A DNA stretch of 64,000 nt. It comes from CBDIHP01 sp965279195. Its GTDB lineage: Bacteria > Planctomycetota > Planctomycetia > Isosphaerales > Isosphaeraceae. This document shows positions 51,701-58,816 of this stretch, piece after piece. The position numbers and the translations under genes are program-made. The stretch spans positions 186,001 through 250,000 of the forward strand of contig CBDIHP010000038.1 in the NCBI GenBank assembly GCA_965279195.1, written 5' to 3'. Each line of letters begins with the position of its first letter. Position 1 is the stretch's first letter. Below the pieces are notes generated by a model. The model worked only from the letters and a program-made list of their open reading frames with translations, ran no database searches and had not been told where the DNA came from.

Positions 51701-53283
51701 TCGAAGGCGTCGCCGCCGACGGCGGACGCGGAGACGCCCTGGAAGGGCGAGCCGGTCGCGTTGGTGAGGAACACGAGGGGCGCGGCCTTGGATCGGGCGA
51801 TGGCGAGGTCGAGCCGGCCGTCCCCGTTCAGGTCGGCGGCGACCATGTCGGTCGCGCCCGCCGTGCCCGCGACCGTGACGGCGACGGAGCCCGCGAACGG
51901 GTTGGCGGTGAAGGAGCCGAGGGTCGGTAGGGTGTTGGGGTAGAACCGCGCCGAGGCCCCCCCGACGCTGGCGACGAAGTCGATCCCCGCGCCGCCGCCG
52001 TCGAAGTCGCCGACGGCGATCGTCGTCGCCCCGATCGGGACGACCTCGTACGAGGCCGCGCTCAGGACCGAGCCGGCGCCGCTGAGGTAGACCTTCCCCA
52101 TGGCGTCGGAGGAGGCCGTGATCAGGTCAAGCCGGCCGTCCTGGTTGAAGTCCGCGAGCTTGAGGTCGTTGATCGCGCCGGCGGTGTCGAGCACGACCGG
52201 GACGGAGCCCGCGAACGGGTCATCGCCGCCCTTGTTCAGGAGGTACACGACCTTGCCGTCGCCCGTGCCCAGGACGACGTCGGGCCGGCCGTCCTTGTTG
52301 AGGTCGCCGGCGGCGATGGCGGTGGTGAGGTAGCCGCCGGTGATGTCCTTGGCCGCCACGAGCTCGAGCGGCTGGTCGGTGCCGTTGTTGAGGTAGAGCC
52401 GGGTGGCGCCGCCGTTGTTGCCGGTCACCAGGTCGATGCGGCCGTCGCCGTTGAAGTCGGCCGTGGCGATCGCCCGGGTGTCGTCGGCGATGTCGGTCTC
52501 GAGGTCGAGGGTCTTGGAGTTGGTCGCCGTGGCGTCGATGCTGATCGCCTTGCCGGTGATCCGGGCCGCGCCGATGGCGATCGTCGCCGTCGGGTCGACC
52601 GAGTTGATCTTGATCAGCCCGAGGCCCCACTCCGAGACGCTCTCGTCGCGGGCGGTGATCGTGACGTCGCCGCCGGGGAACGTCCGGTAGATCGAGCCCG
52701 AGCCCGAGCCGTGGGCCAGCAGGCGGGAGCTGTCGGCGACCACGATCGCGGGGGCGACCAGCGTGATCGGGCCGGAGGTCGCGATCGAAGGCGCGGTGCC
52801 GGGGTCCTGGTTGGCGTTGATCTTCCGCGTCGAGAGGGTCGCGCCCTGGACCAGGATCGACTGCGAGTCGACGCTGATGCCCCCCGCCGAGACGAGCGTC
52901 GACGCGCCGCCGGCGAAGGTGACGCCGTCGAGGTCGGTGACGCTGAGGTTGCCCGTGAGCCTGATGGTTCCCTGGATGGTGGCGTCGAGGTCGTCCACGC
53001 CGTCGGGGCCGTCGACGCTGAGGCTCGCGACGTTCGAGGCCGCGTAGGAGCCGACGAGCGTGCTGCCCGAGTAGACCGAGACGGTGCCGGTGTTGCCGAT
53101 GATGTTCGCGCGGTCCCCTTCGGCCGAGAGCAGGACGCTGAGCTGGCCCGCGGTGAGGTTGGCGGTCACGACGGGGGTGAGGCGGTCTTCCAGGCGTTCC
53201 AGATGCGCGGCCGGCTTGAAGCGACGCTTACGATCCCGAGCTTTGCGGTCCGCCTTCGACGACTTCTTCCGGTCATGGAACAT
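39787..53283 (-). CDS. giant surface protein: FG-GAP propeller plus long beta-repeat array
   Basis: A single 4,498-residue ORF. The start MFHDRKKSSK at 53283 has GGAG about 9 bases upstream. Residues 1-37 are basic and end RFKP..HLERLEDRLTP, the planctomycete surface motif; no Sec signal is seen. Residues about 265-620 contain seven blades with DxNxDGxxD calcium loops (for example DFNGDGRIDLVTGNN, DLNGDGKPDLIVANN), i.e. an integrin-like FG-GAP propeller. From about 620 to 3,500 several dozen modules repeat the theme A-x-I-G-D-x-A-x-V-x-A...V-x-V-x-A, as in filamentous adhesins. Further beta-rich and Gly/Asn-rich regions follow, and a PKD-like domain with DLNGDGIDDFFG closes the C-terminus. 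Likely a cell-surface or secreted adhesin. No outer-membrane autotransporter barrel is visible. Confidence 0.93.
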   Translation of the reverse strand: MFHDRKKSSKADRKARDRKRRFKPAAHLERLEDRLTPVVTANLTAGQLSVLLSAEGDRANIIGNTGTVSVYSGSTLVGSYAASNVASLSVDGPDGVDDLDATIQGTIRLTGNLSVTDLDGVTFAGGASTLVSAGGISVDSQSILVQGATLSTRKINANQDPGTAPSIATSGPITLVAPAIVVADSSRLLAHGSGSGSIYRTFPGGDVTITARDESVSEWGLGLIKINSVDPTATIAIGAARITGKAISIDATATNSKTLDLETDIADDTRAIATADFNGDGRIDLVTGNNGGATRLYLNNGTDQPLELVAAKDITGGYLTTAIAAGDLNKDGRPDVVLGTGDGKVVYLLNKGGDDPFAGSVPVVLDTAGAINDLKLADFNQDGRLDLITASSDAMGKVYLSGAGSVLSAASYEVVPIGATTIAVGDFDGGGAGIDFVASVGGASARFYPNTLPTLGSFTANPFAGSVAVTVAGTAGATDMVAADLNGDGRLDLAIARSKAAPLVFLTNATGSPFQGVSASAVGGDAFDSTAITVADLNGDGKPDLIVANNDGPVRLYTNKLATDGKFDAADAHEDVQQAWDVELADVTGDGKLDLIVGNGSTVQGGTNLLSAVYANTGETKDPFGDSDAQLVTPENELADEVTASDAPLLEFLEDLSLLAAVIRVEPTATVVVNSGAMIEGSGSVRVTASASAEASVDTIGAYLGFNYAKVAPTATVWILGNAQINAQGDVSVTTSTATSLDMSLSVPSKGAVGNLVASYGRTDATSTIRLASPARVSGGNVQFSSTNEDHISQTASSIGFQSSKSVAFGICVTVGDYNSTVDVGVAGTVVARGSVNVVAQSDRPENVTRASSSVIDSLQNKPVVGSMIKGVGSLLSKFSVTQKLGQSVKTPNEDSKLSLAGAVNVSDSDNTARASIDGGAKVTANGMVSVTARATDDFQASASASAGNAKKLSLGGAVNVALTDNDATATIGNGAQVDGNQGVRVNAEAYRPRRFEYLGLDLALPDSHTPKTTDEITSTYDQGYTVADFIDLATDVVKSALFTGSELSGMANTLVYSGASGTNDDAVGIAFGITYLDLGNHSDASIGDDARINQDTSRLASSSQDVSVTASSSVSTLNVAGQASALKFKGAFGTQGDKGAFGGMGDVIVYDNGARAHVGDRAAIRAARDVTVSSDAFHYNLEIVQAGAAADKYAFEGSIAFFDMTGKSEAWVEDTARIVARETVNVLATQDVFLANATGGLVVGGTAGVGISGGINVADIQTRAFIGDTNATTPGSAAGVSARNLNVKADTSSRYWAFSISGAVGKGNLNTAENNDEFLFSEVDDSGFAQQPVDTREGGFALSGAAVFHWIDETTEAYVADTGPVLVPGTVAIDARSDGWYISGIGSWAGANNSGIGGAFGVTRLDQDTHAYTGNVRIDAGTLSVTADSDNLIVVGSAGASGSKNKNSVAGSLGFVRLWTDTVAELGAGTQAFVTAGPTTVRADDELDLWNIAAALTFATGTDTKFAVGAAVALDIVDPTVKATIAPGVVVNNTGGDVVVSAIGDHDLYTIGAAIAGATSGGTGAAGSAAAVQIDPTIEATIGDGANVSAAGTLFLDAHHDYDEVIVAGAGAGGKEAGIGVSIGLTLMDRSVKATIGDGAIVNAQGRGAAAADPDGSGPSGRGVILDATVTEDLLNIAGGVVISTQKAGVQGSGVISIKDTTTEASIGDRAIVTALPGILAPDAVPGVRLRADHDTSAIEVAGGFQGAKQFGLGLAATVLDHDRTTLARIGDAAIVQARGDVRVEAQATGTTIAVAAAVGGAEFGVEGSAVALDTDNTTAASIGDRSIVRAGGHIVVAADHAEDTTAVAGAVGIGKTGGFGISVVAILEDDTTHATVGESAVIRADALTPTTTAYLGDRDGSNEPVATSVRGVAVGATNDAEILTIAGGAAGAGKIGAAGSVTFTKLNQDTGAGIGSLARVDSAADVTVRADDRLHLQGFAGQVALSGSVGIGAGAEAAEITKSTLAAIGQGAIVNAADDVEVKARSNDNILSVAGSIAIGGSGAGVGLSGSGSRLDLDTHATVGDYAQVTADGNVVVAARGDLEVLAVAGSITGSSTASVGGSAAITLVNQDTQALIGDGAVVIARGLDPATTVDTGDFLTTYSNYSSTSPYKPPVVKNYNNIRDAALSADSDIAPKSRQARGLAVSAVTDTRHRTFAVSGGVAQGAVQISGNLVLPDVVTRAAIGANAAINPDLGGASEAQGVLVTSGTNWYQLNVAGTLAIGEGAVNPGFAALSGDFTTESYVGPGTVVRSLGDVVVDANSLVHTLPISAGVSGGFGVVVGSLSLIDIDVNTYAYLAGTSVTDADGNVAVTADSQTISTMIAGNASLSGAGLGAALDFVHIAKDTRAYVGDSAVVNARGNRAGTTAIYDGTVSNLGVYGTRNVRGLAVQAHSVESLFNIAAAGTLAGTVGFAGTVTIEFVNANTYAFIGDSARINQGGAQGGVDQDVVVSAIDDFKAFAVAGALSAGLAAIGLAGGVDVGILRNDTRAYIGNDAQVDARDDVDVEAKALRDIQSYAVSVGAGTVGLGAAVSVWSIGGTLSSTGLTSLIGDGKTLQDTSDYIDDALSTSTLSGLFDGYSDDTDQGDLFNRIAEGTASGDAPAGSADLLGSSAPVQTFAGIGARARVNAGGSIDVHSSETIDVRNIGGGGYLGLFTTIGGSPAILTIDSSTAAAVNASARLEAGDEIKVRAKQYNTAQLRSYGGSLGGFIALTVQYATIEDNSDVSATIGDGVVIPQADSVLVDARLVRNLATYAFGGNGSLGLAGGAAIAATYADGSATASIGDSARIGAEPGQSVGSVTVTAFAQDELYATAYGVQVGIGAGAYNLGGTYSTPTVTARIGAGADVEASSTDIRVDASTQAILSSSIRGVDVGGLSIGLAKSTTSAKPTVTAEVDDLATVVAARDLIIDASAEVYSAAAGDASGGGLLKGHGTEVNAYAEPEVLARIGTDAHATAGRDASVTAGTIMHVFSTAGGITVSGLEVGGNYATATITPQTHAVIADRARLLAGRDITIDATNVGDRTEDGVTKAGIVVYAQGSSGALVGAVGSEATLNLAPEASARVSQGALVDAVGQLDLHAKNRLFPNISADNNIYSLLSIGSTHTYININRPDYNDAGEGANTLAKADAGSHIEASGLRVRAESDLHIVNLSDAYQFGVGLAGSGYSDIALTTETRAEIDGSARGLTSLQLRAEDDLLVSATAKENADGIGGVSAEFTMDADTRVRAVVGKNASLRAPSISIRALAPDRIVNVSANAENDGASKTNTDAELIFDSLVEVNLGELAEVIARDTLALEARADYSGFTSQAISDVEGISGASATATTDVNSSAYVGLVAGSVVQAPDISIKAVTIARTIASATKTNNGNSSAGTQNLTEDHYANIGVTGTIRLTSDIANRLIIAADGSVDPTSTITPQTTADGIVVPTVKVSSSDAKPLSLILESKADGKAGGLVGTGKVEVVRDNNLEIVNNSNRNLILGIINLEAGQSPYTYVNSTAGSIAVFFDNHQTLSVENTSASDVIFSNAAIVESGTIRVVNRGGNILYPTTFRSAARFFDLQAPNGSIGQANQPLQLTFEGGGDIAASAGLDAWLSVDRRGTREIGQINGVWVYNEPATISSIVAGRDASIVLLPSQGITPAGATVTVRSDYDLQSLQAGRNASYDNRNGHTRLTQVVAGNAIDVRTGGQFFGIPNGSQNLIAPQAVVVATQGVDLFRTAVDRLAVRAGAGQAWFVDQLGSGTWTLAQIGDVNGISAGGSILLQSANRSIAAEGAIGGGNDVTISSGGSIDVYGGINAGRDLNLTATRGVTFRANSLTTTVRNLTAAAGTDFAVEQGARLNSLGFINVRGAHDVLLAPGSALAATGDIIIVGAESPQSASVKLLGQITSATSVTAAAGGGASGVGVSSIEVGGSIDSPSSKVTVYRGVNAVRVNAVEVGKTVTINSFSGTHAVTVGDGLLAGIKGNLVVARDPNNFTRQLTLNVNATGAPVSGQMTSSQITGLGMAGNIQFANLAALNVNLGNGRDTFSVLSVPATTLTTVNGGGNTDDIRVLLDGINGPATVNAPNSTITLWYQADPTTLATQAARLSYSGDVLILDASNQNSAATWSYDGRGVKVRGTELARSTGFASLGLFAGKSTADRLDIRTNVAGGQYAEVNASFIYLANYPSTGSGGPLIYPTGFETVSITTEGGNDSIKVVETNPGTTLLIATNGGNDQINVLGIGLLGADNAKSVVQADAGAGNDLIYLDNSTPGGIAVLVPNLGTDTVDIRQTPTGQQTSVQIGQDDDTISILGDRLGSSVNIKGAGIATGLLYIDTQGKTIDRTRSTGLPVDGPPAPGAVGSLFATGTTGGVFFSDVKSFNIVAPPVAKVTNADASNRITIRLGQSLSLTAQGHTRPNSVFAWDLNGDGIDDFFGRTQTLTAATLNAYGIRTIGNYTIRLRVTDNLGNTAFTTVTLVVTR

Positions 53284-53526
53284 CGCGGCAACTCCTGGAG
53301 GGTAGGTCAGATGGTCACTATCGGCGCGCACGGCGAACGGGGGCCGCCGAGCGGCCGTCCCGCGTCCGGATTGATCGCGTCCCTTTCCGCGCCGCCTCGA
53401 TGAGTCACGGCGCGTCGCCTCACGAGGGAGGGATCGCCGCGCTGTAACACGCCCCGGGCATTTTTTTGCGCGGCCCTGTCGCGGCGGGGCAACGCGCGTC
53501 TCGGGATGTGGACAGCCGCGCCCCGG

Positions 53527-53549
53527 CCGTCAGGCCGCGAGCCTGACGG
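53527..53549. terminator. hairpin between sigma factor and giant gene
   Basis: A perfect 9-bp stem (CCGTCAGGC, loop CGCGA, GCCTGACGG) lies 96 bp downstream of the sigma factor stop on the minus strand and upstream of the giant gene. No T-run follows. It may end the sigma factor transcript. The rest of the 53284-53644 gap is the leader and promoter region of the giant gene, with an A7 tract (minus strand, near 53461-53467). Confidence 0.5.
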
Positions 53550-53644
53550 TGGGATCGACTGTGATGTTCATGGGAATGACGCGATCGGGTCGGGATCGGC
53601 TCCCGATCGCGGCGTCGCCCGATGGGTGCCGCGTCGCACCCGGA

Positions 53645-54244
53645 TCAGTCGATCAATTCGCCGAGTTCCGCCCTGAGGCGGCGGAGGACGCGGCTCTTGG
53701 CCATCCGGACGGCGTTGGCCGAGATGCCGAGCTCGGCGGCGACGTCGGTGGCGGCCTGGCCGTCGACGGCGGTGCGCCAGAAGGCCTGCCAGCTCTTGGC
53801 CTCGAACTCGCCCTGGATCATGGCCAGGGCGCGGGTGTAGAGGTCGCTGTGCTGGCTCTTCTCGTCGGGGTCGAGTGCGGCCGAGGCCCCCTCGGCGCCG
53901 TCCTGGATCTCCTGGAGCCGGCCGTAGGCGGTTGAGCCGCCGGCGGGGCCGAGCTGGCCGTCCTGCTTCCGCCAGTATTCGGCCACCTTGTTGTGGGCGA
54001 TCCCCCGCAGCCAGCCCCGGAACGTGTCGTCCGGGCGGTCGCGGCGGAAGGCCCCGATCCCCGACGACGCCGCGGCCCAGACGTCCTGAACGAGGTCGGG
54101 CACGTCCCGCCTCGGGACCCCCCGGCGCTCGCACCAGAAGCTCACCAGCGGGGCATACAGCTCGATCACACGGTTCCAGCCCGCGCTGTCGCCCTCGCGG
54201 ATGCGCTGGAGCAATGTGACGGAGGTCTGCTCTTCGGCCGCCAT
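53645..54244 (-). CDS. ECF sigma factor (planctomycete type)
   Basis: A 199-residue sigma factor: region 2 about residues 25-95 (VPDLVQDVWAAASSGIGAFRRDRPDDTFRGWLRGIAHNKVAEYWRK) and region 4 about 140-195 (FEAKSWQAFWRTAVDGQAATDVAAELGISANAVRMAKSRVLRRLRAEL). It belongs to the group of ECF factors often found beside Hanks-type kinases in planctomycetes. The start MAAEEQTS at 54244 fits family length; a longer N-terminus is not conserved-looking. Divergent from the kinase at 54419 and 361 bp upstream of the giant gene on the same strand, so both are candidate targets or partners. Confidence 0.93.
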   Translation of the reverse strand: MAAEEQTSVTLLQRIREGDSAGWNRVIELYAPLVSFWCERRGVPRRDVPDLVQDVWAAASSGIGAFRRDRPDDTFRGWLRGIAHNKVAEYWRKQDGQLGPAGGSTAYGRLQEIQDGAEGASAALDPDEKSQHSDLYTRALAMIQGEFEAKSWQAFWRTAVDGQAATDVAAELGISANAVRMAKSRVLRRLRAELGELID

Positions 54245-54418
54245 TCGTTGCGATCTCGCCCCGTGGAGAGGTTGCCTTCTGGGCTGGGGTGCATCGTATG
54301 GGATCGCCCGGGGGTGGTGCAACGATTTGCGCGGAAAGTCGTGTTACACTCACTCGATAGATTGGGGAGGTGCCCCTCGCCCCAGGTGGTGGCCCCCCTC
54401 CCGGAGCGTGCGATCCTT

Positions 54419-57400
54419 ATGGACACGAAGACCTGTCCGTCGCCGGGCCAGTTGACGGCCTTCGTCCTCGGCACGCTGGACGAGCCCCAGATCACCTCCA
54501 TCGCCGAGCACCTCGACCTCTGCCCCACCTGCGAGCAGGCGGTCGCCGGGATGGAGGACATCACCGACTCGGTCGTCGACGGCCTGCGGCGCCGCTCGGG
54601 CGAGTTCCAGGCCCTGTCGGCCGAGCCGGAACTGCCCGAGATCCTCGGCGATTACCGCCTGATCCGGGTCCTCGGCCGGGGCGGGATGGGGGTCGTCTAC
54701 GAGGCCGAGCAGATCGCGCTGGGGCGACGCGTGGCGCTCAAGGTCCTGCCCCAGCAGGCGAGGCTCGACCCCCGGCTGCTGTCGCGGTTCCGGCGCGAGG
54801 CGCAGGCGGCCGCGCGGCTGCATCACACGCACATCGTGCCGGTCTTCGGCGTCGGCGAGGCCGACGGCGTGCCGTTCTACGTGATGCAGCTGATCCACGG
54901 CCGGGGCCTGGACTCGGTCCTGCGCACCCGCAGGAGCGCGCGCAAGGTCGGCCGCGACGTGACCCCGACCCTGGTCGCGGCCTCCGACTGCCTGGGCGAG
55001 GGGCGGGCCTACTGGAAGTCGGTCGCGAGGCTGGGGCTCCAGGTCGCCGAGGCGCTCGACCACGCCCACGGCGAGGGGTTCCTGCACCGCGACATCAAGC
55101 CCTCGAACCTCCTGATCGACGACCGGGCCAGCATCTGGGTCACCGACTTCGGGCTGGTGAAGGACCTGGCCGAGGTCGCCGACCTCACGCACAGCGGGGC
55201 CTTCCTCGGCACCCTCCGCTACGCGCCCCCCGAGGCGCTCCAGGGCGAGAAGGCCGACACCCGGGGCGACCTCTACAGCCTCGGGGTGACCCTCTACGAG
55301 CTCGCCACCCTCCGGCCCGCCTTCGAGGACAACGATCGCTCCCGCCTGATGCACCGGATCCTCCACGAGGACCCCGCCCCGCCCCGGCAGATCGAGCCCG
55401 CCCTGCCCCGCGACCTCGAGACGATCATCCTCAAGACCTGCTCGCGCGAGCCGTCGAGACGCTACCAGACCGCGGCCGAACTCGGCGCCGACCTCCAGCG
55501 GTTCCTCGACGACCAGCCGATCCGCGCCCGGCCGCTGGGCCAGTGGGGCCAGGCACTGCGCTGGGCGAGGCGGAACCCCGCGGTCGCCGGCCTGATGACC
55601 ACCCTCCTGATGGTCCTCACCTTCGGATTCGCGGCCGTCAGCACGCTCTGGCTCAAGGCCGAGAACGCCTCTCGGCACGCCGAGGCCCGCCGGGTCGAGG
55701 CCGAGCAGTCGCTCGACCGCTCCGAGGCCAACGTCTACTACAGCCGGATCTCGCAGGCCGACCTGAATTACCAGCTCGGCGACGTCTCGAACGCCCTGCT
55801 CAACCTCTCACAGTGCGTCCCCTCGGGCGGCGAGGTCGACCGCCGGGACTGGGAGTGGTCGCACCTCCGGGCCCGGCTCAACGCCGAGATCGCCAGCTTC
55901 CCCGGCCACCGGACCTGGATCTTCGGCCTGGCCCCGCTGGCCGACGGCCGGCTCGTCGTCGGCGGCGGCGAGCCGCACTTCCTCAACGCCGACGAGAACA
56001 AGCCCGGCGACCTCCGCGTCTGGGACGTGGGCGACGGCAAGCCGCTCGCCCGGCTGGAGCTCCCCGACCTCTACAGCATCAGCGCGATCGCCGCCAGCCC
56101 CGACGGCCGCGCCCTCGTGACCCACGACGCCGGCGGCCCGTCCCGCAAGTCGACCCTCCGGCTCTGGGACCTCGCGTCCGGCAAGTTGGCCTGGGAACGG
56201 AATGACGTCGACATCTTCGGGGGGGACGGGACGTTCTCCGCCGACGGGCGACGCTTCCTCGCGATCGACCTCCGCCACACCCTCCTGCTCGACGCCGCGA
56301 CGGGCTCGACCCTCCGCACCTTCCCCCGCGCCCGGGCCGCGCGGTTCACCGAGTCCGACGGCCACGCCCGGATCTCCCTCCTCGCGGCCGGCAGCGAGGT
56401 CAGCGTCTGGGACCCCGAGACGGGCAAGCCGTCGCGCGATCCGAACCGGCTGCCGTTCCCCGATTCGATCGAGCATGCCGACTTCAGCCCCGACGGCCGC
56501 TGGCTCGCGGTGCTGCTCCACGACGCCACGATGGCCGTTTGGGAGGTCGCCAGCGGGCGACGCCACCTGAGCCTCGACGACCCCGGCGACGCGCCCTCCA
56601 GCGGCGCGTTCCGGCCCGACAGCCGCGCGATGGCGATCGGCTACCGCAGCGGCCGGGTCCGGGTCATCGACCTCTTCGACAGCCGGGGCAACGAGGCCTA
56701 CCGGGGGCACGAGGCGGCCGTGCAGACCCTCGCCTTCGGGCCCGACGGCTCGACGCTCGCCTCGGGTGACTGGTCCGGGACGGTCAAGGTCTGGGACCTG
56801 ACCCGCTCCCCCGAGTCGCTCTCGCTGTACGGCATGAAGCGGGGGCTCACCCCCTCCCAGGTCTTCACGAAGGTCGAGGATTTCGCATTCCTGCCCGACT
56901 CCGACCGGGTCGTCGGGTTCCGGCTCCCGATGGCCGAGCTCGCCGAGTGGGAGGCGGGCTCGGGCGTCCTGCTCCGCCGCAGGCGCCTGGACGTGGCCAC
57001 GGAGGCGTTCATCCCCGGGCACCTGGCCGAATTCTCCGGCGACGGCCGGGCCTGCGTCGCGGCCGACCGATTTACCAACAGATTGAACCGGTTCGACGTC
57101 GCGACCGGGCGGCCCGACGGCGCCTTCTCGGGCATGGCCGGGATGATCAACCGGGTCGCCCTGAACGGGGACGGCCGCCGGGTCGCCGCCGTCGGCTGGA
57201 AGAGTCGGCGGATCCCGCAGCCCAGCTCCGAGGTCGCCGCGTGGGACGCGCCCGGGGACGCCCCGACCTGGCGATCCCCCCTCGACGGGGAACTCTGCGG
57301 CGGGCTCGCGATCAGCGACGACGGGCGGCGTCTCGCCGTGTCCTCGCTCGTCTACCGGGCGGGCGACGCCTCCAAGCCGTTCCCGACCTGCCGGATCCGG

Positions 57401-58705
57401 ATCCTCGACGGGGCGACGGGGCGACTCGTCAGGACCCGGGACTACCCCTGGCACGGCGGGACACCGCCGAGATTCCCCGTGGCCTTCGACCGCTCCGGCC
57501 GCCTCCTCGCCTTCGTCTCCACGACCGACGACGGGCCGCGCGTCGGCCTCTGGGACGTCGAGTCGGGGGACGAGCGGTTCCAGTCCGAGACCAGCGACTG
57601 GCCCGACACCCTGGCCTTCTCGCCCGACGGCCGCCGCCTCGCCACCGCCAGCCACACCCTCGTCACCCTCTGGGACACCCAGACCGGCCGGTCCGTGCTC
57701 CGGCTGCCGATCCGCGACGCGAACCCCGGGGCCGCCTACAACACCCGGGTCCGCTTCAGCCCCGACGGCAAGACCCTGGCCGCCACCCACTCCCAGGGGC
57801 AGATCGTCACCTGGAGGGCCGACGACGGGTCGATCGCCGATCGCAACCGCGCGGCGAAGGCCCGCCGCTTCGGCTGGCACCTCGGCCTGGCATTCGCCAG
57901 CGCGTCCCCCGAGCATGCCTCGTCCTTCGACTTCCACGTCAAGGCCCTTGAGAGGCAGGCCTCCGGCTCGCCGTACCAGCTCGCCGAGCTCCACGCCCTC
58001 GACCTGCGCCTCGGGCGATTCGAATCCGCCGACGCCCGCCTCGACGCCCTCGAAGGGAAGCTCCCCGACGACCCGCAGCCCTGGTTCGATCACGGCTGGT
58101 CCGCGCTGGAGCGGGGCGACGCCCCGCGCGCGCTGAGGGGGTTCGCCGGGGCCGCCTCGGCGACGGCGCAGGCCGAGTCGATCACGATCGTCCACATGAC
58201 GATGCTCGCCCTCATGGAAAGAAAGGACGACCTGGCGCTCCGGGCCGCGAAGCGGGGGGCGGCCAGCTGGCTCCGGTCGGGGACCATCGCGGAACGCTAC
58301 CCGATCCTCGTCAGCACCCTGTCCTCCCCCGGGCCGCTGGACGTCGCGCCCGAACTGCCCTCGCTCACGAAGGCGATCCTGGCCCTCACCAAGGGCCACC
58401 GGCCCGGCGAGGACGACCTGCTCCAGTCGCTCGCCCAGCTCCGCGCGGGCGACACGCCCGAGGCCGAGCGGCGCGCCCGGCTGGCCCTGACCCGGCCCCT
58501 GCCTCCGTCGTTCGTGCCGGTCGCCCACGCCTCTCTCGCCCTGGCGCTCAAGGCCCGGGGCGACCTGCCCGGGGCCCGCGCGGAACTCGACAAGGCCGAC
58601 GCCGCCCACGATCTCGCCCACCCGAAAACCCAGGCCCAACTCGGCGACGGCCTCTACTGGCTCCTCTCCGGCGCCCTGCGCCGCGAGGCCCGCAAGGGGC
58701 TGTAA
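54419..58705 (+). CDS. Ser/Thr kinase with anti-sigma-like zinc finger, WD40 propeller and TPR-like tail
   Basis: A 1,428-residue protein. Residues 1-45 hold Cys6, His31, Cys35 and Cys38 (HLDLCPTC), i.e. the H-x3-C-x2-C pattern of zinc anti-sigma domains. The kinase domain (about 79-365) has GRGGMGVV (86-93), Lys108, HRDIKPSN (Asp225) and DFG (Asp243). A transmembrane helix follows (about 387-411). From about 470 to 1,190 there are WD40-type blades (for example FGPDGSTLASGDWSGTVKVWDL), probably extracytoplasmic, and the last 230 residues are helical, TPR-like. It probably senses through the propeller and controls the divergent ECF factor by phosphorylation or direct binding. ATG 54419 is chosen since the finger starts right after it. 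Confidence 0.93.
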   Translation: MDTKTCPSPGQLTAFVLGTLDEPQITSIAEHLDLCPTCEQAVAGMEDITDSVVDGLRRRSGEFQALSAEPELPEILGDYRLIRVLGRGGMGVVYEAEQIALGRRVALKVLPQQARLDPRLLSRFRREAQAAARLHHTHIVPVFGVGEADGVPFYVMQLIHGRGLDSVLRTRRSARKVGRDVTPTLVAASDCLGEGRAYWKSVARLGLQVAEALDHAHGEGFLHRDIKPSNLLIDDRASIWVTDFGLVKDLAEVADLTHSGAFLGTLRYAPPEALQGEKADTRGDLYSLGVTLYELATLRPAFEDNDRSRLMHRILHEDPAPPRQIEPALPRDLETIILKTCSREPSRRYQTAAELGADLQRFLDDQPIRARPLGQWGQALRWARRNPAVAGLMTTLLMVLTFGFAAVSTLWLKAENASRHAEARRVEAEQSLDRSEANVYYSRISQADLNYQLGDVSNALLNLSQCVPSGGEVDRRDWEWSHLRARLNAEIASFPGHRTWIFGLAPLADGRLVVGGGEPHFLNADENKPGDLRVWDVGDGKPLARLELPDLYSISAIAASPDGRALVTHDAGGPSRKSTLRLWDLASGKLAWERNDVDIFGGDGTFSADGRRFLAIDLRHTLLLDAATGSTLRTFPRARAARFTESDGHARISLLAAGSEVSVWDPETGKPSRDPNRLPFPDSIEHADFSPDGRWLAVLLHDATMAVWEVASGRRHLSLDDPGDAPSSGAFRPDSRAMAIGYRSGRVRVIDLFDSRGNEAYRGHEAAVQTLAFGPDGSTLASGDWSGTVKVWDLTRSPESLSLYGMKRGLTPSQVFTKVEDFAFLPDSDRVVGFRLPMAELAEWEAGSGVLLRRRRLDVATEAFIPGHLAEFSGDGRACVAADRFTNRLNRFDVATGRPDGAFSGMAGMINRVALNGDGRRVAAVGWKSRRIPQPSSEVAAWDAPGDAPTWRSPLDGELCGGLAISDDGRRLAVSSLVYRAGDASKPFPTCRIRILDGATGRLVRTRDYPWHGGTPPRFPVAFDRSGRLLAFVSTTDDGPRVGLWDVESGDERFQSETSDWPDTLAFSPDGRRLATASHTLVTLWDTQTGRSVLRLPIRDANPGAAYNTRVRFSPDGKTLAATHSQGQIVTWRADDGSIADRNRAAKARRFGWHLGLAFASASPEHASSFDFHVKALERQASGSPYQLAELHALDLRLGRFESADARLDALEGKLPDDPQPWFDHGWSALERGDAPRALRGFAGAASATAQAESITIVHMTMLALMERKDDLALRAAKRGAASWLRSGTIAERYPILVSTLSSPGPLDVAPELPSLTKAILALTKGHRPGEDDLLQSLAQLRAGDTPEAERRARLALTRPLPPSFVPVAHASLALALKARGDLPGARAELDKADAAHDLAHPKTQAQLGDGLYWLLSGALRREARKGL

Positions 58706-58711
58706 CCGGCC

Positions 58712-58800
58712 TTCGGAGTGCGGCCGTCCGGCTGCCGCTTTCTCCCCTCATGGCTGGGGTCTCGATGGAACGAGCCCAGCCACGAGGATCCGAGGCCGCC
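58712..58800. repeat. A-family fragment and second hairpin (copy A12)
   Basis: TTCGGAGTGCGGCCG with GGCTGCCGC (58712-58740) is a left A end. GGCTGGG and CCCAGCC (about 58753-58782) form a second hairpin. They lie between the convergent kinase and sulfatase genes and may terminate both. Confidence 0.5.
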
Positions 58801-58816
58801 CCACCCCCGAGGCTCC

